Positions 28,197-36,749 of a stretch of 64,000 nt of DNA are shown piece after piece. Position numbers and translations under genes: made by a program. The first letter of the stretch is position 1; every line of letters starts with the position of its first letter. The notes under the pieces were generated by a model that had not been told where the DNA came from, searched no databases, and saw only the letters and a list, made by a program, of their open reading frames with translations. The stretch spans positions 2,741,001-2,805,000 of the forward strand of contig NZ_CP135162.1 in assembly GCF_001940165.2 (NCBI RefSeq). The letters are read 5' to 3'. This stretch comes from Roseburia sp. 831b. GTDB lineage: Bacteria; Bacillota; Clostridia; Lachnospirales; Lachnospiraceae.

Positions 28197-28237
28197 AAAA
28201 AATGCAACAATGAATTTACTACCATTGTTGCAAAAAT
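28197..28237 (-). terminator. Terminator after tRNA-Arg
   Basis: Minus strand stem TGCAACAATG / CATTGTTGCA with a ten-base loop, then TTTTTT. Confidence 0.85.
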
Positions 28238-28240
28238 TAA

Positions 28241-28312
28241 TGTTCCCTGCGGGAATCGAACCCACAACTAGCGCTTAGGAGGCGCTTGTTATATCCATTT
28301 AACTAAGAGAAC
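28241..28312 (-). tRNA. tRNA-Arg (anticodon CCT)
   Basis: 72 bases with discriminator A: acceptor GTTCTCT/AGGGAAC (one G-T), D arm GTTA/TAAC, anticodon stem AGCGC/GCGCT with loop CTCCTAA (anticodon CCT), T arm GTGGG-TTCGATT-CCCGC. CCA is not encoded. It lies 33 bases after the DUF3881 gene with no terminator in the minus direction between them, so joint transcription is possible. Confidence 0.95.
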
Positions 28313-28345
28313 AAGTGTCCTTTTCAGGACTTTTTTATTTTTCGA

Positions 28346-29230
28346 TTAGTCTTGGTAGTTGATGCTGCCTTGCATCCAGATATTTCCTTTAAAACGTCTG
28401 CCTACCTGTGGCTCTCCCAACAAATCTTTCTGGTTGATACACACACTAAACGATATATCACTACATAAAATATCCAGACAATAGATATTTTCTAATGTAA
28501 CCTGGTTCTGAACGAGTGAAACATCCATAATTTCACCCAAAATGGAATATTGATCGCTCTCTATTCCGTATGGCATAAAATAAGATTCTACAATACTTAA
28601 GACATCCTCATGAGCCACCCGGCGGGACAACATGGAATAAGTATCCATATCTTCAAGGGTCAGATTCTCAATCGCATCTTCATCCCCTTCTCTTGCGGCT
28701 GCAATCAGACAATTTCTGTCTCTTGTACCTCCATTCTGGTGACGATTCTTATTCTCCGGTTTGTTAATCGGAAGTAAAATCTTGCCATCTGTGGATAACG
28801 CTGCAAGAATCACACCATTTTGTGGATGAAGTGATAAAGAATATTTCTTCTCTGCGAAATAATCTACAATATTCTGCAAGTAAAAAATTAATGTCACACC
28901 AATTCTTACTTCATCACATACTCCGGCATAAGATTCCTTTTCTGCATGTTTCTCAATCTCAACTTTTTCCCTGGTTGAAATCTGTTTTCCGCAAAAATAT
29001 GGGTAATAGTAATCCACTTCGAAACGGTCATCCTCACGATAAGTTCCACGTAAAGAGATTCCCATGAACTCTCCATATTCTTTTGACATCTCTGCAAACT
29101 CATTTCCTTCCGAATCTTCTGCAACTTTCAAAACGGTTGGATGTTCAATAATGTCTGCTATGATATTGTCTAATTCTTTTTTATTCAGATTTGAAAATCC
29201 AATCGCTCTTAAAAACTTATGCAATCTCAT
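28346..29230 (-). CDS. DUF3881 family protein
   Basis: 294 residues, soluble. The start MRLHKFLRAIGFSNLNKKEL and the segments FMGISLRGTYREDDRFEVDYYYPYF and PQVGRRFKGNIWMQGSI fit the DUF3881 family of Clostridia, which has no known function. The C-terminal half (VSLVQNQVTLENIYCLDILCSDISFSVCIN) is beta-rich. It follows an HD-GYP gene and precedes tRNA-Arg. The family assignment is from memory of the sequence style. Confidence 0.72.
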   Translation of the reverse strand: MRLHKFLRAIGFSNLNKKELDNIIADIIEHPTVLKVAEDSEGNEFAEMSKEYGEFMGISLRGTYREDDRFEVDYYYPYFCGKQISTREKVEIEKHAEKESYAGVCDEVRIGVTLIFYLQNIVDYFAEKKYSLSLHPQNGVILAALSTDGKILLPINKPENKNRHQNGGTRDRNCLIAAAREGDEDAIENLTLEDMDTYSMLSRRVAHEDVLSIVESYFMPYGIESDQYSILGEIMDVSLVQNQVTLENIYCLDILCSDISFSVCINQKDLLGEPQVGRRFKGNIWMQGSINYQD

Positions 29231-29308
29231 TCTCCTTCTAAGATTCGTTTTGTCACAAAATGTATTCTTATTATATTATATCTCTATCTATTTTGCAATT
29301 TAAAACAT

Positions 29309-30283
29309 TTATTTCTGCGGCTCTTTTATTTCCAGTAATCGAGGTCTTGCTGCATCCAATGTCTGTTCTATCACCACAAAAGTGCTTCCATCCTCTTTTA
29401 CAATCTCTGTTCCAACCGGATAATGTGCCACAATGTGTTCTAAAATAGTTACAATCTCAGCATCATACTTTTTGCCTTTTTCTTTTTCCAGTAGGGCAAG
29501 TGCGTCTGGAATTTCTACTCTTTTACATTCCATCCCTGTAATCATGCAATCAAAAGCATCGCACACCTGTAAAATGCGGCAGCCAATATCCTGCCTTTTT
29601 TGTTTCAATGGAAAACCGGAACCATCCATTCTCTCATGATGCGACAATACCATTTTACGGGAAAGGTCTGGCAGCCAGCTTTCTGCCTCCAGCGCTGAAA
29701 AACCAAGAATTGTGTGTTTCTTATATTCAAACAACTCCGCCGCACTTCGTTCCGCATCTGCACAATTTAGGTATGGAACCGTAATATAACGCAACCCAAT
29801 GTCATGGAGCAATGCACCAATTGTAATCTCATGTAAGCTGTTCTCATCTAGTGAAAGGATTTTTGCAATGGTTACAGCTAATACTGCAACCATCACTGTA
29901 TGTTCATATAAATTTGCATTTCTGGTTTTATAATCGAACACTTGTTCTGCATTTAATTTCTTTAAATCAGTTATGATATCTTTTGCAAACGCATCTAACT
30001 TTTGCAAGGAATCTGTTCCACTGTAAATGTGACTTTCCAGAATTTTTCGAGTTTCCTCAATATAATGAGTTCTCTGCTCTTCACTTATGAAAAAATGAGG
30101 TGTTTCCTCTTTTTCATAAGGATCTTCAATGGCAACCGTTTCTACACCAAGTGTTGACAGCAACTCGATATATTCCGGTTTCAACTCTGTTCCTTTTGGA
30201 ATTAGAATCAAATGTTCCTCAGTAAAAACTGTTTCAGCTAATACCTCGTTTCCCCTCAATTGATTGACCAGCTTTATCTGCAT
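29309..30283 (-). CDS. HD-GYP domain protein, putative cyclic-di-GMP phosphodiesterase
   Basis: 324 residues. Residues 1-110 form a small N-terminal domain with MQIKLVNQLRGNEVLAETVF; the HD-GYP domain covers about 115-285, with HTVMVAVLAV, the HD pair in ALLHDIGLRYI, and SHHERMDGSGFPLK in place of the HHE...DGxGYP signature (Tyr replaced by Phe). Such enzymes cleave cyclic-di-GMP. The GYP-to-GFP change is tolerated in some members, but activity is unproven. It lies between DUF4446 and DUF3881 genes on the same strand. Confidence 0.88.
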   Translation of the reverse strand: MQIKLVNQLRGNEVLAETVFTEEHLILIPKGTELKPEYIELLSTLGVETVAIEDPYEKEETPHFFISEEQRTHYIEETRKILESHIYSGTDSLQKLDAFAKDIITDLKKLNAEQVFDYKTRNANLYEHTVMVAVLAVTIAKILSLDENSLHEITIGALLHDIGLRYITVPYLNCADAERSAAELFEYKKHTILGFSALEAESWLPDLSRKMVLSHHERMDGSGFPLKQKRQDIGCRILQVCDAFDCMITGMECKRVEIPDALALLEKEKGKKYDAEIVTILEHIVAHYPVGTEIVKEDGSTFVVIEQTLDAARPRLLEIKEPQK

Positions 30284-30303
30284 GTGTTCTAAACTCCCCT
30301 TAT

Positions 30304-30810
30304 TTATTTTGCAGTTTCTTGGATTCCTTTTGCCATATTCAGTGCTTCCTGTTCTTCCTCGGATAACACAATGATGGAATTTCCATCTACAATTTCTTTA
30401 ATATAGGTATAGCAGCCTTCTCTTGTATGCATTGCATTGATGATAAATCCATCTTCTTTTGCATTTAACATTGCAAGGGAAAAACTTAATTTTCCACCCA
30501 TTTCATTGAACGCATCGTATTTTACCAAGCCCATCTTCTGGTAGGTTGTATTCATTGCCTTGGAAAGAATCTCAATGTCTTTTTCATTTTGTTCGTTTTC
30601 TGAGATTAAGGTGTCAACCTGTTCAAATCTTTCTTTGATTGTATCCTCTAATGTCTTGGCATTTTTTCCACTCATGAAAATCTTATAATTCTTTTTTAAC
30701 TTATGCATCTGAATAATATTTACAAGGTATAAGATAAATACAATCAGTGCAAATCCTGCTAACCCTAATATGATATAGTCTGAGTCAAATCCTAAATATT
30801 CTTGTATCAT
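30304..30810 (-). CDS. DUF4446 family membrane protein
   Basis: 168 residues. One N-terminal membrane helix (about 14-34, IILGLAGFALIVFILYLVNII), a coiled coil (about 40-90), then the DUF4446 core (YDAFNEMGGKLSFSLAMLNAKEDGFIINAMHTREGCYTY, given here in segments: YDAFNEMGGKLSFS, NAKEDGFIIN, HTREGCYTY). Genes of this family commonly follow parB in Firmicutes, as here; the function is unknown. GGAG precedes the ATG by seven bases. Confidence 0.88.
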   Translation of the reverse strand: MIQEYLGFDSDYIILGLAGFALIVFILYLVNIIQMHKLKKNYKIFMSGKNAKTLEDTIKERFEQVDTLISENEQNEKDIEILSKAMNTTYQKMGLVKYDAFNEMGGKLSFSLAMLNAKEDGFIINAMHTREGCYTYIKEIVDGNSIIVLSEEEQEALNMAKGIQETAK

Positions 30811-30894
30811 AATTACTCCATTTCTTTCTCTTACTTGTATTATCCCATAGATTATTTTTCAATTACGTTTTCTATGTGACCTATTTTATTTCGA

Positions 30895-31800
30895 TTATTG
30901 AATACTACGAATCATATCAATGATTCTGTCTAACTCTTCCGGAGAATAATATTCAATCTCAATTTTTCCCTTTTTCTCATCCTTTTGATGAATTGAAACC
31001 TTTGTACCAAGAACAGATTTCATTTTTTCTTCTAAATCATGGTAAATTGCTTCTACTGTCGGATCTAATTTAGATTCTTTCTCTAGTGTGGAATCTTTTT
31101 CTTTTTGCAGTTTTTTCACTAATTTTTCAGTTTCACGTACACTTAATTTTTCATCAAAAATTTTCTGTGCTACTGCATATTGTTTTTCTGCATCATCAAT
31201 TCCAAGAAGTGCTCTTGCATGACCTGTCGTAATCAAGTCATCAATTACCATCTGCTGAACACTCTCATCCAATTTTAACAGACGCATTGAGTTTGTCACT
31301 GCTGTTCTACTTTTTGATACACGTTCTGCAACCTCATCCTGTTTTAAATTAAACTCTGTCAAAAGACGTTTATAAGCAATTGCTTCTTCAATTGGATTTA
31401 AGTCTTCACGCTGGATATTTTCAATCAAAGAAATTTCTACAATTTCCTGATTCGTCAGGTTTTTAATGATAACAGGAACATCCTTTAAGCCGGCAATTTT
31501 CGCTGCTCTCCATCTTCTCTCACCTGCAATAATCTCATAATATGATTTTTTATCCTGCACCAACAATGGTTGTAACACACCAAATTGTTTGATAGATTCT
31601 GCTAATTCGAGCAACGCATCTTCATCGAAATTTTTTCGTGGCTGCTCTCTGTTCGGTTCAACCTTATTGATATTCATCAAAATTCCATCAACAACTTTTT
31701 CGTCTTTTACTCCATCCTTTTTTGCGGATGGTTTATTTACTTTATCTGATATTAAGGAATCTAATCCTTTTCCCAATCCATTCTTTTTTGCAGTTGCCAT
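30895..31800 (-). CDS. parB: Chromosome-partitioning protein ParB / Spo0J
   Basis: 301 residues. The N-terminus KKNGLGKGLDSLISD binds and stimulates ParA. The CTP-binding core has VEPNREQPRKNFDE and the GERRWRAAK arginine patch, followed by IENIQREDLNPIEEA and a helix-turn-helix (about 140-165, QDEVAERVSKSRTAVTNSMR). The C-terminal part dimerises. ParB loads at parS, spreads as a clamp and positions origins and SMC. Three parS sites lie within 5 kb. It begins one base after the parA stop. Confidence 0.96.
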   Translation of the reverse strand: MATAKKNGLGKGLDSLISDKVNKPSAKKDGVKDEKVVDGILMNINKVEPNREQPRKNFDEDALLELAESIKQFGVLQPLLVQDKKSYYEIIAGERRWRAAKIAGLKDVPVIIKNLTNQEIVEISLIENIQREDLNPIEEAIAYKRLLTEFNLKQDEVAERVSKSRTAVTNSMRLLKLDESVQQMVIDDLITTGHARALLGIDDAEKQYAVAQKIFDEKLSVRETEKLVKKLQKEKDSTLEKESKLDPTVEAIYHDLEEKMKSVLGTKVSIHQKDEKKGKIEIEYYSPEELDRIIDMIRSIQ

Positions 31801-31801
31801 C

Positions 31802-32569
31802 TTAGTCTTCCTTTCTCTCCATCACTTCTTTTGCTAACATACGGTAACTTTCTGTTCCTGCAGATTTTGAATCATAAAGATTAATTGGCAATCCATGACT
31901 TGGTGCTTCTGCAAGTCTGATATTTCTTGGAATTATCGTGTTGTAAATTGTAGTCTGTAAGTTGTTCTTTACATTATCTACAACCTGAACAGATAAATTT
32001 GTTCTTGCATCGTACATAGTAAATACAACACCATCGATGGACAAATCTGGATTTAATCTTTCCTGTACCAAATCGATTGTATGTATCAACTGGCTTAATC
32101 CTTCCAATGCATAATACTCACACTGAATTGGAACCAATATTGAATCAGCAGTTGTCATCGCATTGATGGTTAACATATTCAATGATGGTGGACAATCAAT
32201 GATGATATAATCATAATCATCGCGAATATAATCCACAGCATTTTTTAAGATATATTCCTTTTCATTGATTCCCAATAATTCAATTTCCGCACCTGCAAGA
32301 TTTACATTAGATGGTATCAACTCCAAATTTTCCATTACAGTTTCTGTCATGCTTTCTTTGATGGAACACTCATCAAGCATTAATTCATACACTGTATTTT
32401 CTAATTCGCTTTTATCAACCCCTAACCCACTTGTCATATTTCCCTGTGGATCTAAATCGATTGCAAGAACTTTCTTTCCTGTTTCTGCCAAACAAGACGA
32501 TAGATTTATTGCAGTTGTTGTCTTACCGACACCACCCTTTTGGTTCGCAATTGCTATAATTCTGCCCAT
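31802..32569 (-). CDS. parA: Chromosome-partitioning ATPase ParA / Soj
   Basis: 255 residues. Deviant Walker A NQKGGVGKTTTAINLS with the signature Lys, DLDPQGNMTSGLGV, and IIDCPPSLNMLTINAM (Walker B). No N-terminal DNA-binding extension, so it is the chromosomal Soj type. It forms DNA-bound ATP dimers that interact with ParB and DnaA. It heads the parA-parB operon. Confidence 0.96.
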   Translation of the reverse strand: MGRIIAIANQKGGVGKTTTAINLSSCLAETGKKVLAIDLDPQGNMTSGLGVDKSELENTVYELMLDECSIKESMTETVMENLELIPSNVNLAGAEIELLGINEKEYILKNAVDYIRDDYDYIIIDCPPSLNMLTINAMTTADSILVPIQCEYYALEGLSQLIHTIDLVQERLNPDLSIDGVVFTMYDARTNLSVQVVDNVKNNLQTTIYNTIIPRNIRLAEAPSHGLPINLYDSKSAGTESYRMLAKEVMERKED

Positions 32570-32653
32570 TTTCTAATCCTTTCTCTTTTCATTTTTCTAT
32601 ATTTTAAAACTTTATTTTCCATATAAAATAAAGAAAATACTCTCATAGATATC

Positions 32654-32662
32654 ATTATATCA
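32654..32662 (-). promoter_or_regulatory. Possible extended -10 promoter of parA
   Basis: Minus strand TGATATAAT gives an extended -10 (TG-n-TATAAT) about 85 bases upstream of parA; no good -35 is visible. The parS site at 32690 lies about 30 bases further upstream, so ParB binding could affect it. Confidence 0.4.
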
Positions 32663-32688
32663 CTATTTATAGTGCATTTCTACTTAAA

Positions 32689-32706
32689 ATGTTTCACGTG
32701 AAACAT
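32689..32706. promoter_or_regulatory. parS site 1
   Basis: Perfect 18-base palindrome ATGTTTCACGTGAAACAT, containing the 16-base parS consensus TGTTnCACGTGAAACA at 32690-32705. Confidence 0.95.
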
Positions 32707-32905
32707 TTTTTTGCAATTTTCAAGCTATGGTACCTCATTATTTTTCATAATACCAAATCTTGTGGAATCCTCTATTTTACTGGATTTTTTTGAAAAATGT
32801 TTCACAACTACAATTTTTTATGGATTTTCAAGCTGTTGTGCACTCTCATTCTAGGATATACTAAATATTGTAGATTATATAAGTTAATGGCTTATTTTCA
32901 TAAAA

Positions 32906-32923
32906 ATGTTTCACGTGAAACAT
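32906..32923. promoter_or_regulatory. parS site 2
   Basis: Same perfect 18-base palindrome as site 1, 217 bases further from parA. Confidence 0.95.
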
Positions 32924-33030
32924 TTTTTATGGCTTTTATCTCTAATAACTCAAAATAGATGTGTTAAAGAAAATATGATACTGTATGTAATAGTCTAGGA
33001 TAGATATGTAAAAATATATATAACATCTTG
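32924..33030. other. AT-rich spacer upstream of the decamer array
   Basis: No gene or site recognised; the base composition grades into the repeat array that follows. Confidence 0.5.
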
Positions 33031-33322
33031 TAACACCGTATAGTTTTATATATTCTTATATAGTTCTATATAGTTTTATATGGTTCTGTATAGTTTTATA
33101 CAGTTTTGTATGGTTCTATATAGTCCTATATAGTCTTATATAATTCTATATAGTTTTGTATTGTTTTGTATTGTTTTGTATTGTTTTATATTGTTCTGTA
33201 CTGTTCTGTATTATTCTATATTGCACTGTATTGAACTGCATAGTTCTATATAATTCTATATTACTTTATATTATTCCATATTAGATTATACAATTTTATA
33301 TTATACCGCATTATATTGTATC
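33031..33322. repeat. Tandem array of about 29 degenerate 10-bp units
   Basis: Sequence repeats with an exact 10-base period; units look like TATAGTTCTA, TATAGTTTTA, TATTGTTTTG or TATAATTCTA when read from any fixed phase. Almost every unit keeps T-A at the same two positions and a TT or TC core. The right end is cut by the IS66 insertion. No reading frame crosses it. Confidence 0.9.
33315..33322. repeat. 8-bp target-site duplication, left copy
   Basis: ATTGTATC directly before the left end of the IS66 element; identical to 36141-36148. Confidence 0.9.
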
Positions 33323-33382
33323 GTAAACGCACCATAGTCGGTACTAATACTTGATTAGCCGCTCCAAAGAGCGGCGTTGGTT

Positions 33383-34984
33383 TTAAAGTTGCTTTCTGCA
33401 TTCCTTTGGTAGCTTGTCTGACCAAGGAAGCAGATCTTCACAAAAACTTGCATCATGGTCATCCATGTGCTTTGGAATCTCTGTCAGAAGATATTCAAAG
33501 TAATTATAAGGTTTTAGATCGTTAGCCTTTGCAGTTTCTGCAATGCTGTAAATGATTGCACTTGCTTCTGCCCCTGCGATGGTATCAATCATAACCCAGT
33601 TTTTCTTGCCTACACAGAATGGCCGAATTGCCTGTTCTGCCGAATTGTTATCGATTGGCACTTCTCCATCTTCAAGGAATGTTCTCAAATACTTTTCCTG
33701 ATTCAAGGAGTAAGTAAATCCATTTGCTGTCTTACTCTTCGGCGGAACAGACATGAGATTCTGTTTTGCCCATGCAAAATAAGCATCCACCAGTGGCTTT
33801 ACAGTCAACTGACGATGTTTCAGGCGTTCATCCGGATTCATGTCCCCAAGCTTGTTCTCCTCGCGATAGATTGCTTGGATTTGCTTCAATGCCAGATATG
33901 CAAGAGACATTTTCTGGTTTGCCTTTGGTAGAGCCTTAACAGCCTCATCGAAGCGACGTCTTGCATGTGCCCAGCACCCAGCGATTTTCAGGTCTTCGCG
34001 TTCTTTTTCAATCGTATGGTAGACCTGATAGCCATCCGTCAGACAAATTCCTTGAAAATCTTTAAGAAAAGCTCGTGGATGACTGGCATTACGAGATGGT
34101 TGGTACTCGTACAAGATGATCTGCTTATTCAGATACATCTTTCCTGTACGGTATACCCACATGTAATGCTTATTTCCGGTAGTTCTGTTTTCTTTTGAAA
34201 CAAGAACCGGAGTCTCATCTGCTTGTAAGACATGATAGTCATACATTTTCTCGTGCAGATAATCATAAAAGATTGAGAGATATCTCTCTGCACATAGAAT
34301 GGTCCAATGAGCCATATCCGCGCGATCGATGTTAAGACCCATTCTTTGGAATTCCTGTTCCTGACGATAAAGAGGTGCTGCATTAACATATTTGGCATTC
34401 CAAATGCCTGCTAGCAAAGATGGTGAAACAAGACTGTTTCTTAGTAAATAAGCAGGATGATCTGCCTTTTTGAAATGATTGTCCTTTTTAGATTTATACA
34501 CGCCAACGTGATGTTCTTCGATTTCAATCTTCATTGGGGTAAAACGATAGCGATGGTATACTTCATCTTCAAGCTGATACCAGCCATCTTCTCCGAATTC
34601 GTCGATTAACTCGTCTTCCGTCATCTTGTGTTCAACCGGAACGATTGGAAGACCTTTGATGTCAGCAGCGCGTTTCCCCTTTTTCTTTTTACTATGAGGT
34701 TTCGATGTTTCTTCTTCCTCTGAGCATTCAAGGGCTGCAACAGCTTCTGCTTCATTAAAATAAACGATATTGCCATCAACCTCTAAGAAGCTGATCTGGT
34801 TATCTACATCAAGTTTCTCAGATGACTTCCCAAAACGGTTATTGTTCAATACAGCGACCTGTTCCAACAACAGTTGCAGTTTCCGATCAATATCTTTGAG
34901 TTGTGATTGTTGTGCCAAAAACAGTTGAATAAGGGTAGCCTTGTCAAAATTATTCAATTGTTCTTCTGTATATTCCATCGCCAT
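33383..34984 (-). CDS. tnpC: IS66 transposase TnpC
   Basis: 533 residues. N-terminal coiled coil (about 20-50, LAQQSQLKDIDRKLQLLLEQV), a zinc-finger/helix region and the IS66 DDE core: LQADETPVLV carries the first Asp, CLTDGYQVYH the second, and DGEVPIDNNSAEQAIRPF the Glu. C-terminal SIAETAKANDLKPYNYFEYLL is the conserved IS66 tail. It catalyses the DNA strand transfer. GAGG lies six bases upstream of ATG, and a -10 TATAAT is visible at 35008-35013 on the minus strand. Full length with no stop or frameshift. Confidence 0.95.
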   Translation of the reverse strand: MAMEYTEEQLNNFDKATLIQLFLAQQSQLKDIDRKLQLLLEQVAVLNNNRFGKSSEKLDVDNQISFLEVDGNIVYFNEAEAVAALECSEEEETSKPHSKKKKGKRAADIKGLPIVPVEHKMTEDELIDEFGEDGWYQLEDEVYHRYRFTPMKIEIEEHHVGVYKSKKDNHFKKADHPAYLLRNSLVSPSLLAGIWNAKYVNAAPLYRQEQEFQRMGLNIDRADMAHWTILCAERYLSIFYDYLHEKMYDYHVLQADETPVLVSKENRTTGNKHYMWVYRTGKMYLNKQIILYEYQPSRNASHPRAFLKDFQGICLTDGYQVYHTIEKEREDLKIAGCWAHARRRFDEAVKALPKANQKMSLAYLALKQIQAIYREENKLGDMNPDERLKHRQLTVKPLVDAYFAWAKQNLMSVPPKSKTANGFTYSLNQEKYLRTFLEDGEVPIDNNSAEQAIRPFCVGKKNWVMIDTIAGAEASAIIYSIAETAKANDLKPYNYFEYLLTEIPKHMDDHDASFCEDLLPWSDKLPKECRKQL

Positions 34985-35263
34985 AATGTACCTCTTTTCT
35001 AAGGTCTATTATAGCGGATATGGACTTAAATTGCGAATGTTGTTCGTTTCAAAATTCGGCAAATTGCCTATGCCTGTAAGCTCCCACAAGGGATTTGTAG
35101 ACCTTGTAAATGCAGAGTTTTCAAAACAATGGATATAAATTACAATTACCTAAAAGCGCAATAACACGCTAATAATGCAGAATACTGGACTTACAGATGA
35201 TTGTAATTACCATATTAGAACCCAGGAATGATGCCCCTGAAATTTCTACCTTTTGCACAATCA
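34985..35263. other. IS66 internal non-coding spacer between tnpC and tnpB
   Basis: 279 bases. A minus-strand TATAAT at 35008-35013 suggests a separate tnpC promoter. No other gene is evident. Confidence 0.5.
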
Positions 35264-35626
35264 TTATGCCATATGTTCTGGCGGTCGGATCTCTTGAACC
35301 GTTTTCTTTGGAAAAATTGTTAGACCTTCCATGAGCCAACGAAATTGCTGACTGGTAAGTGCTCGTACTTCGGATTCATTTCTTGGCCACACGAAGTTCC
35401 CTTTCTCTAGGCGCTTATACAAGAGCAAGAATCCGTCCTTTTCCCACACCAATCCTTTGATTCTGTCAGTCTTGCGACCACAGAAAAGGTAAAGCGTATC
35501 AGGAACGTACGGGCTACTTCCTGTTTTGGATTCGATGATAGAAGCTAATGAATCCAAGCCAAAACGGAGATCCGTGTAGCCGCAAACGATATAAATCTGT
35601 TTAAAACAAGTGGCATCATTCAACAT
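35264..35626 (-). CDS. tnpB: IS66 accessory protein TnpB
   Basis: About 120 residues. IYIVCGYTDLRFGLDSLASII and LYLFCGRKTDRIKGLVWEKDGFLLLYKRLEKG match the IS66 Orf2 family (given in pieces: CGYTDLRFGLDSLA, FCGRKTDRIKGL). The role is accessory to transposition. The ATG at 35626 overlaps the tnpA stop by 11 bases, the usual arrangement; the frame extends to 35683 inside tnpA. Confidence 0.93.
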   Translation of the reverse strand: MLNDATCFKQIYIVCGYTDLRFGLDSLASIIESKTGSSPYVPDTLYLFCGRKTDRIKGLVWEKDGFLLLYKRLEKGNFVWPRNESEVRALTSQQFRWLMEGLTIFPKKTVQEIRPPEHMA

Positions 35627-36005
35627 GGGCAAGCACCCCAAGAACTTTTGATAAAAGTGAAGATGATGTGTTTTCTGTAACACGAAGAGTCACACCATGC
35701 GCTGAAAGTTCAATAAATGATTCATCGCACTCTTGATTTGTTTCTGCAAAAGAATAATTACCATTTGTCATTAGATTGGTAGGAACAGGAACAATCGCTT
35801 GTTCAACAACCTCGCTTGGAAGCGAATCCAAACAGGCTTTGCGAACCTGAGTCATTCGGTAATAATAGTTTGCGGTGGTAATAGAATGTTCCTGACACCA
35901 TTCGCTGACAGACATTCCAACAGGCCGATTGTTACAATCTTGAATCATTTGAGCCCATTCTTGTATACGACAATTGCGTGATGCTATAGATGTTTGAGAT
36001 TTCAT
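35616..36005 (-). CDS. tnpA: IS66 accessory protein TnpA
   Basis: 129 residues. N-terminal helix-turn-helix with WAQMIQDCNNRPVGMSVSEWCQEHSI and TANYYYRMTQVRK (Orf1 of IS66, shown in parts). It probably binds the ends and is needed for transposition. AGGAGGG lies upstream of the ATG. It is the first gene of the element. Confidence 0.92.
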   Translation of the reverse strand: MKSQTSIASRNCRIQEWAQMIQDCNNRPVGMSVSEWCQEHSITTANYYYRMTQVRKACLDSLPSEVVEQAIVPVPTNLMTNGNYSFAETNQECDESFIELSAHGVTLRVTENTSSSLLSKVLGVLAHVE

Positions 36006-36140
36006 AATAGAAGCCCTCCTTGTGTCAAAAAAGTTTAGACTAAACTTTTTAGACTAAACTTTTTTGATGAATATTAATTGTTGGGTCTATTTTCTCAAAT
36101 TTTCATAGCACAATCTATATACGCACTATGGTGCGTTTAC

Positions 36141-36148
36141 ATTGTATC
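36141..36148. repeat. 8-bp target-site duplication, right copy
   Basis: ATTGTATC directly after the right end of the IS66 element. Confidence 0.9.
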
Positions 36149-36514
36149 TAATACAATAATCTATTACTCTGTATTCGTTTTCATTCTAATATACTATTTT
36201 TGATAATAGAGAATTATCTATAACACATCATACACCAACATTAATGTATGTTAATTTACAACTGCTGCCACTTACTTCTACATACTGGTTATCCTTTCAT
36301 GTATTTTCACATTATAAGAAAGAGAATCTTTCTATATAAGAATTAGTGTACCAATAGATACCTCTCAAATTTTCTAATAACAATTATTACATATATACTT
36401 GTATCATGTTAAAACGCATTATTTGCTCCTGGTTATAATAGACATAATATACCTTTAACTTTTTACAGATTTTTATTAAAAAAGAATGATTTTCTTTTCC
36501 AATTATGATTCGTG

Positions 36515-36643
36515 TGTCAAAAGGTAGCTCACAAATTCGTTCCTGGAAAATCATACAAAGGCAAGACTCTTTTTGTGACTTTGTACAAAATTGACTTGTC
36601 AATGTACAATTTGTCAAGAAAAACTGTAAGCTGCCTTTTGACA
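36515..36643. repeat. Long-range inverted repeat with internal palindromes
   Basis: TGTCAAAAGGTAGCT at 36515-36529 pairs with AGCTGCCTTTTGACA at 36629-36643 (one mismatch). Between them ACAAATT pairs with AATTTGT, and ATTGACTTGTCAAT is a near-perfect palindrome. Could be a folded RNA or a decayed miniature element. Confidence 0.6.
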
Positions 36644-36673
36644 GCCAAATCCCAATCATAGAAAAAAGAGAAA

Positions 36674-36691
36674 ATGTTTCACGTGAAACAT
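36674..36691. promoter_or_regulatory. parS site 3, inside a 34-base palindrome
   Basis: Same 18-base parS palindrome as sites 1 and 2, extended on both sides by AAGAGAA / TTCTCTT arms (36666-36699, one mismatched pair). Confidence 0.93.
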
Positions 36692-36749
36692 CTTCTCTTC
36701 TAATTGAAATCTATTATTTCTTATATCGTGATTTCATCACTCAATAATT

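Larger units (their letters stand above)
33323..36140 (-). mobile_element. IS66-family insertion sequence, 2818 bp, apparently intact
   Basis: Ends carry a perfect 16-base terminal inverted repeat GTAAACGCACCATAGT (33323-33338 and 36125-36140) and are flanked by the 8-base duplication ATTGTATC, the length typical of IS66. Three genes tnpA, tnpB and tnpC lie on the minus strand in the standard IS66 order. Intact ends, duplication and frames suggest recent insertion. It landed in the tail of the decamer array between parS sites 2 and 3. Confidence 0.95.

Noticed and set aside
32795-32812. Additional parS near ATGTTTCACAACTAC
   Set aside because: Only the left half matches; the right arm is lost.
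33031-33322. CRISPR array
   Set aside because: The repeat is 10 bases with no unique spacers and no cas genes nearby.
36387-36659. 90-codon minus-strand open frame
   Set aside because: No ribosome site before its ATG, Cys/Ile/Lys-rich product without a pattern, and it overlaps the inverted repeat at 36515-36643.
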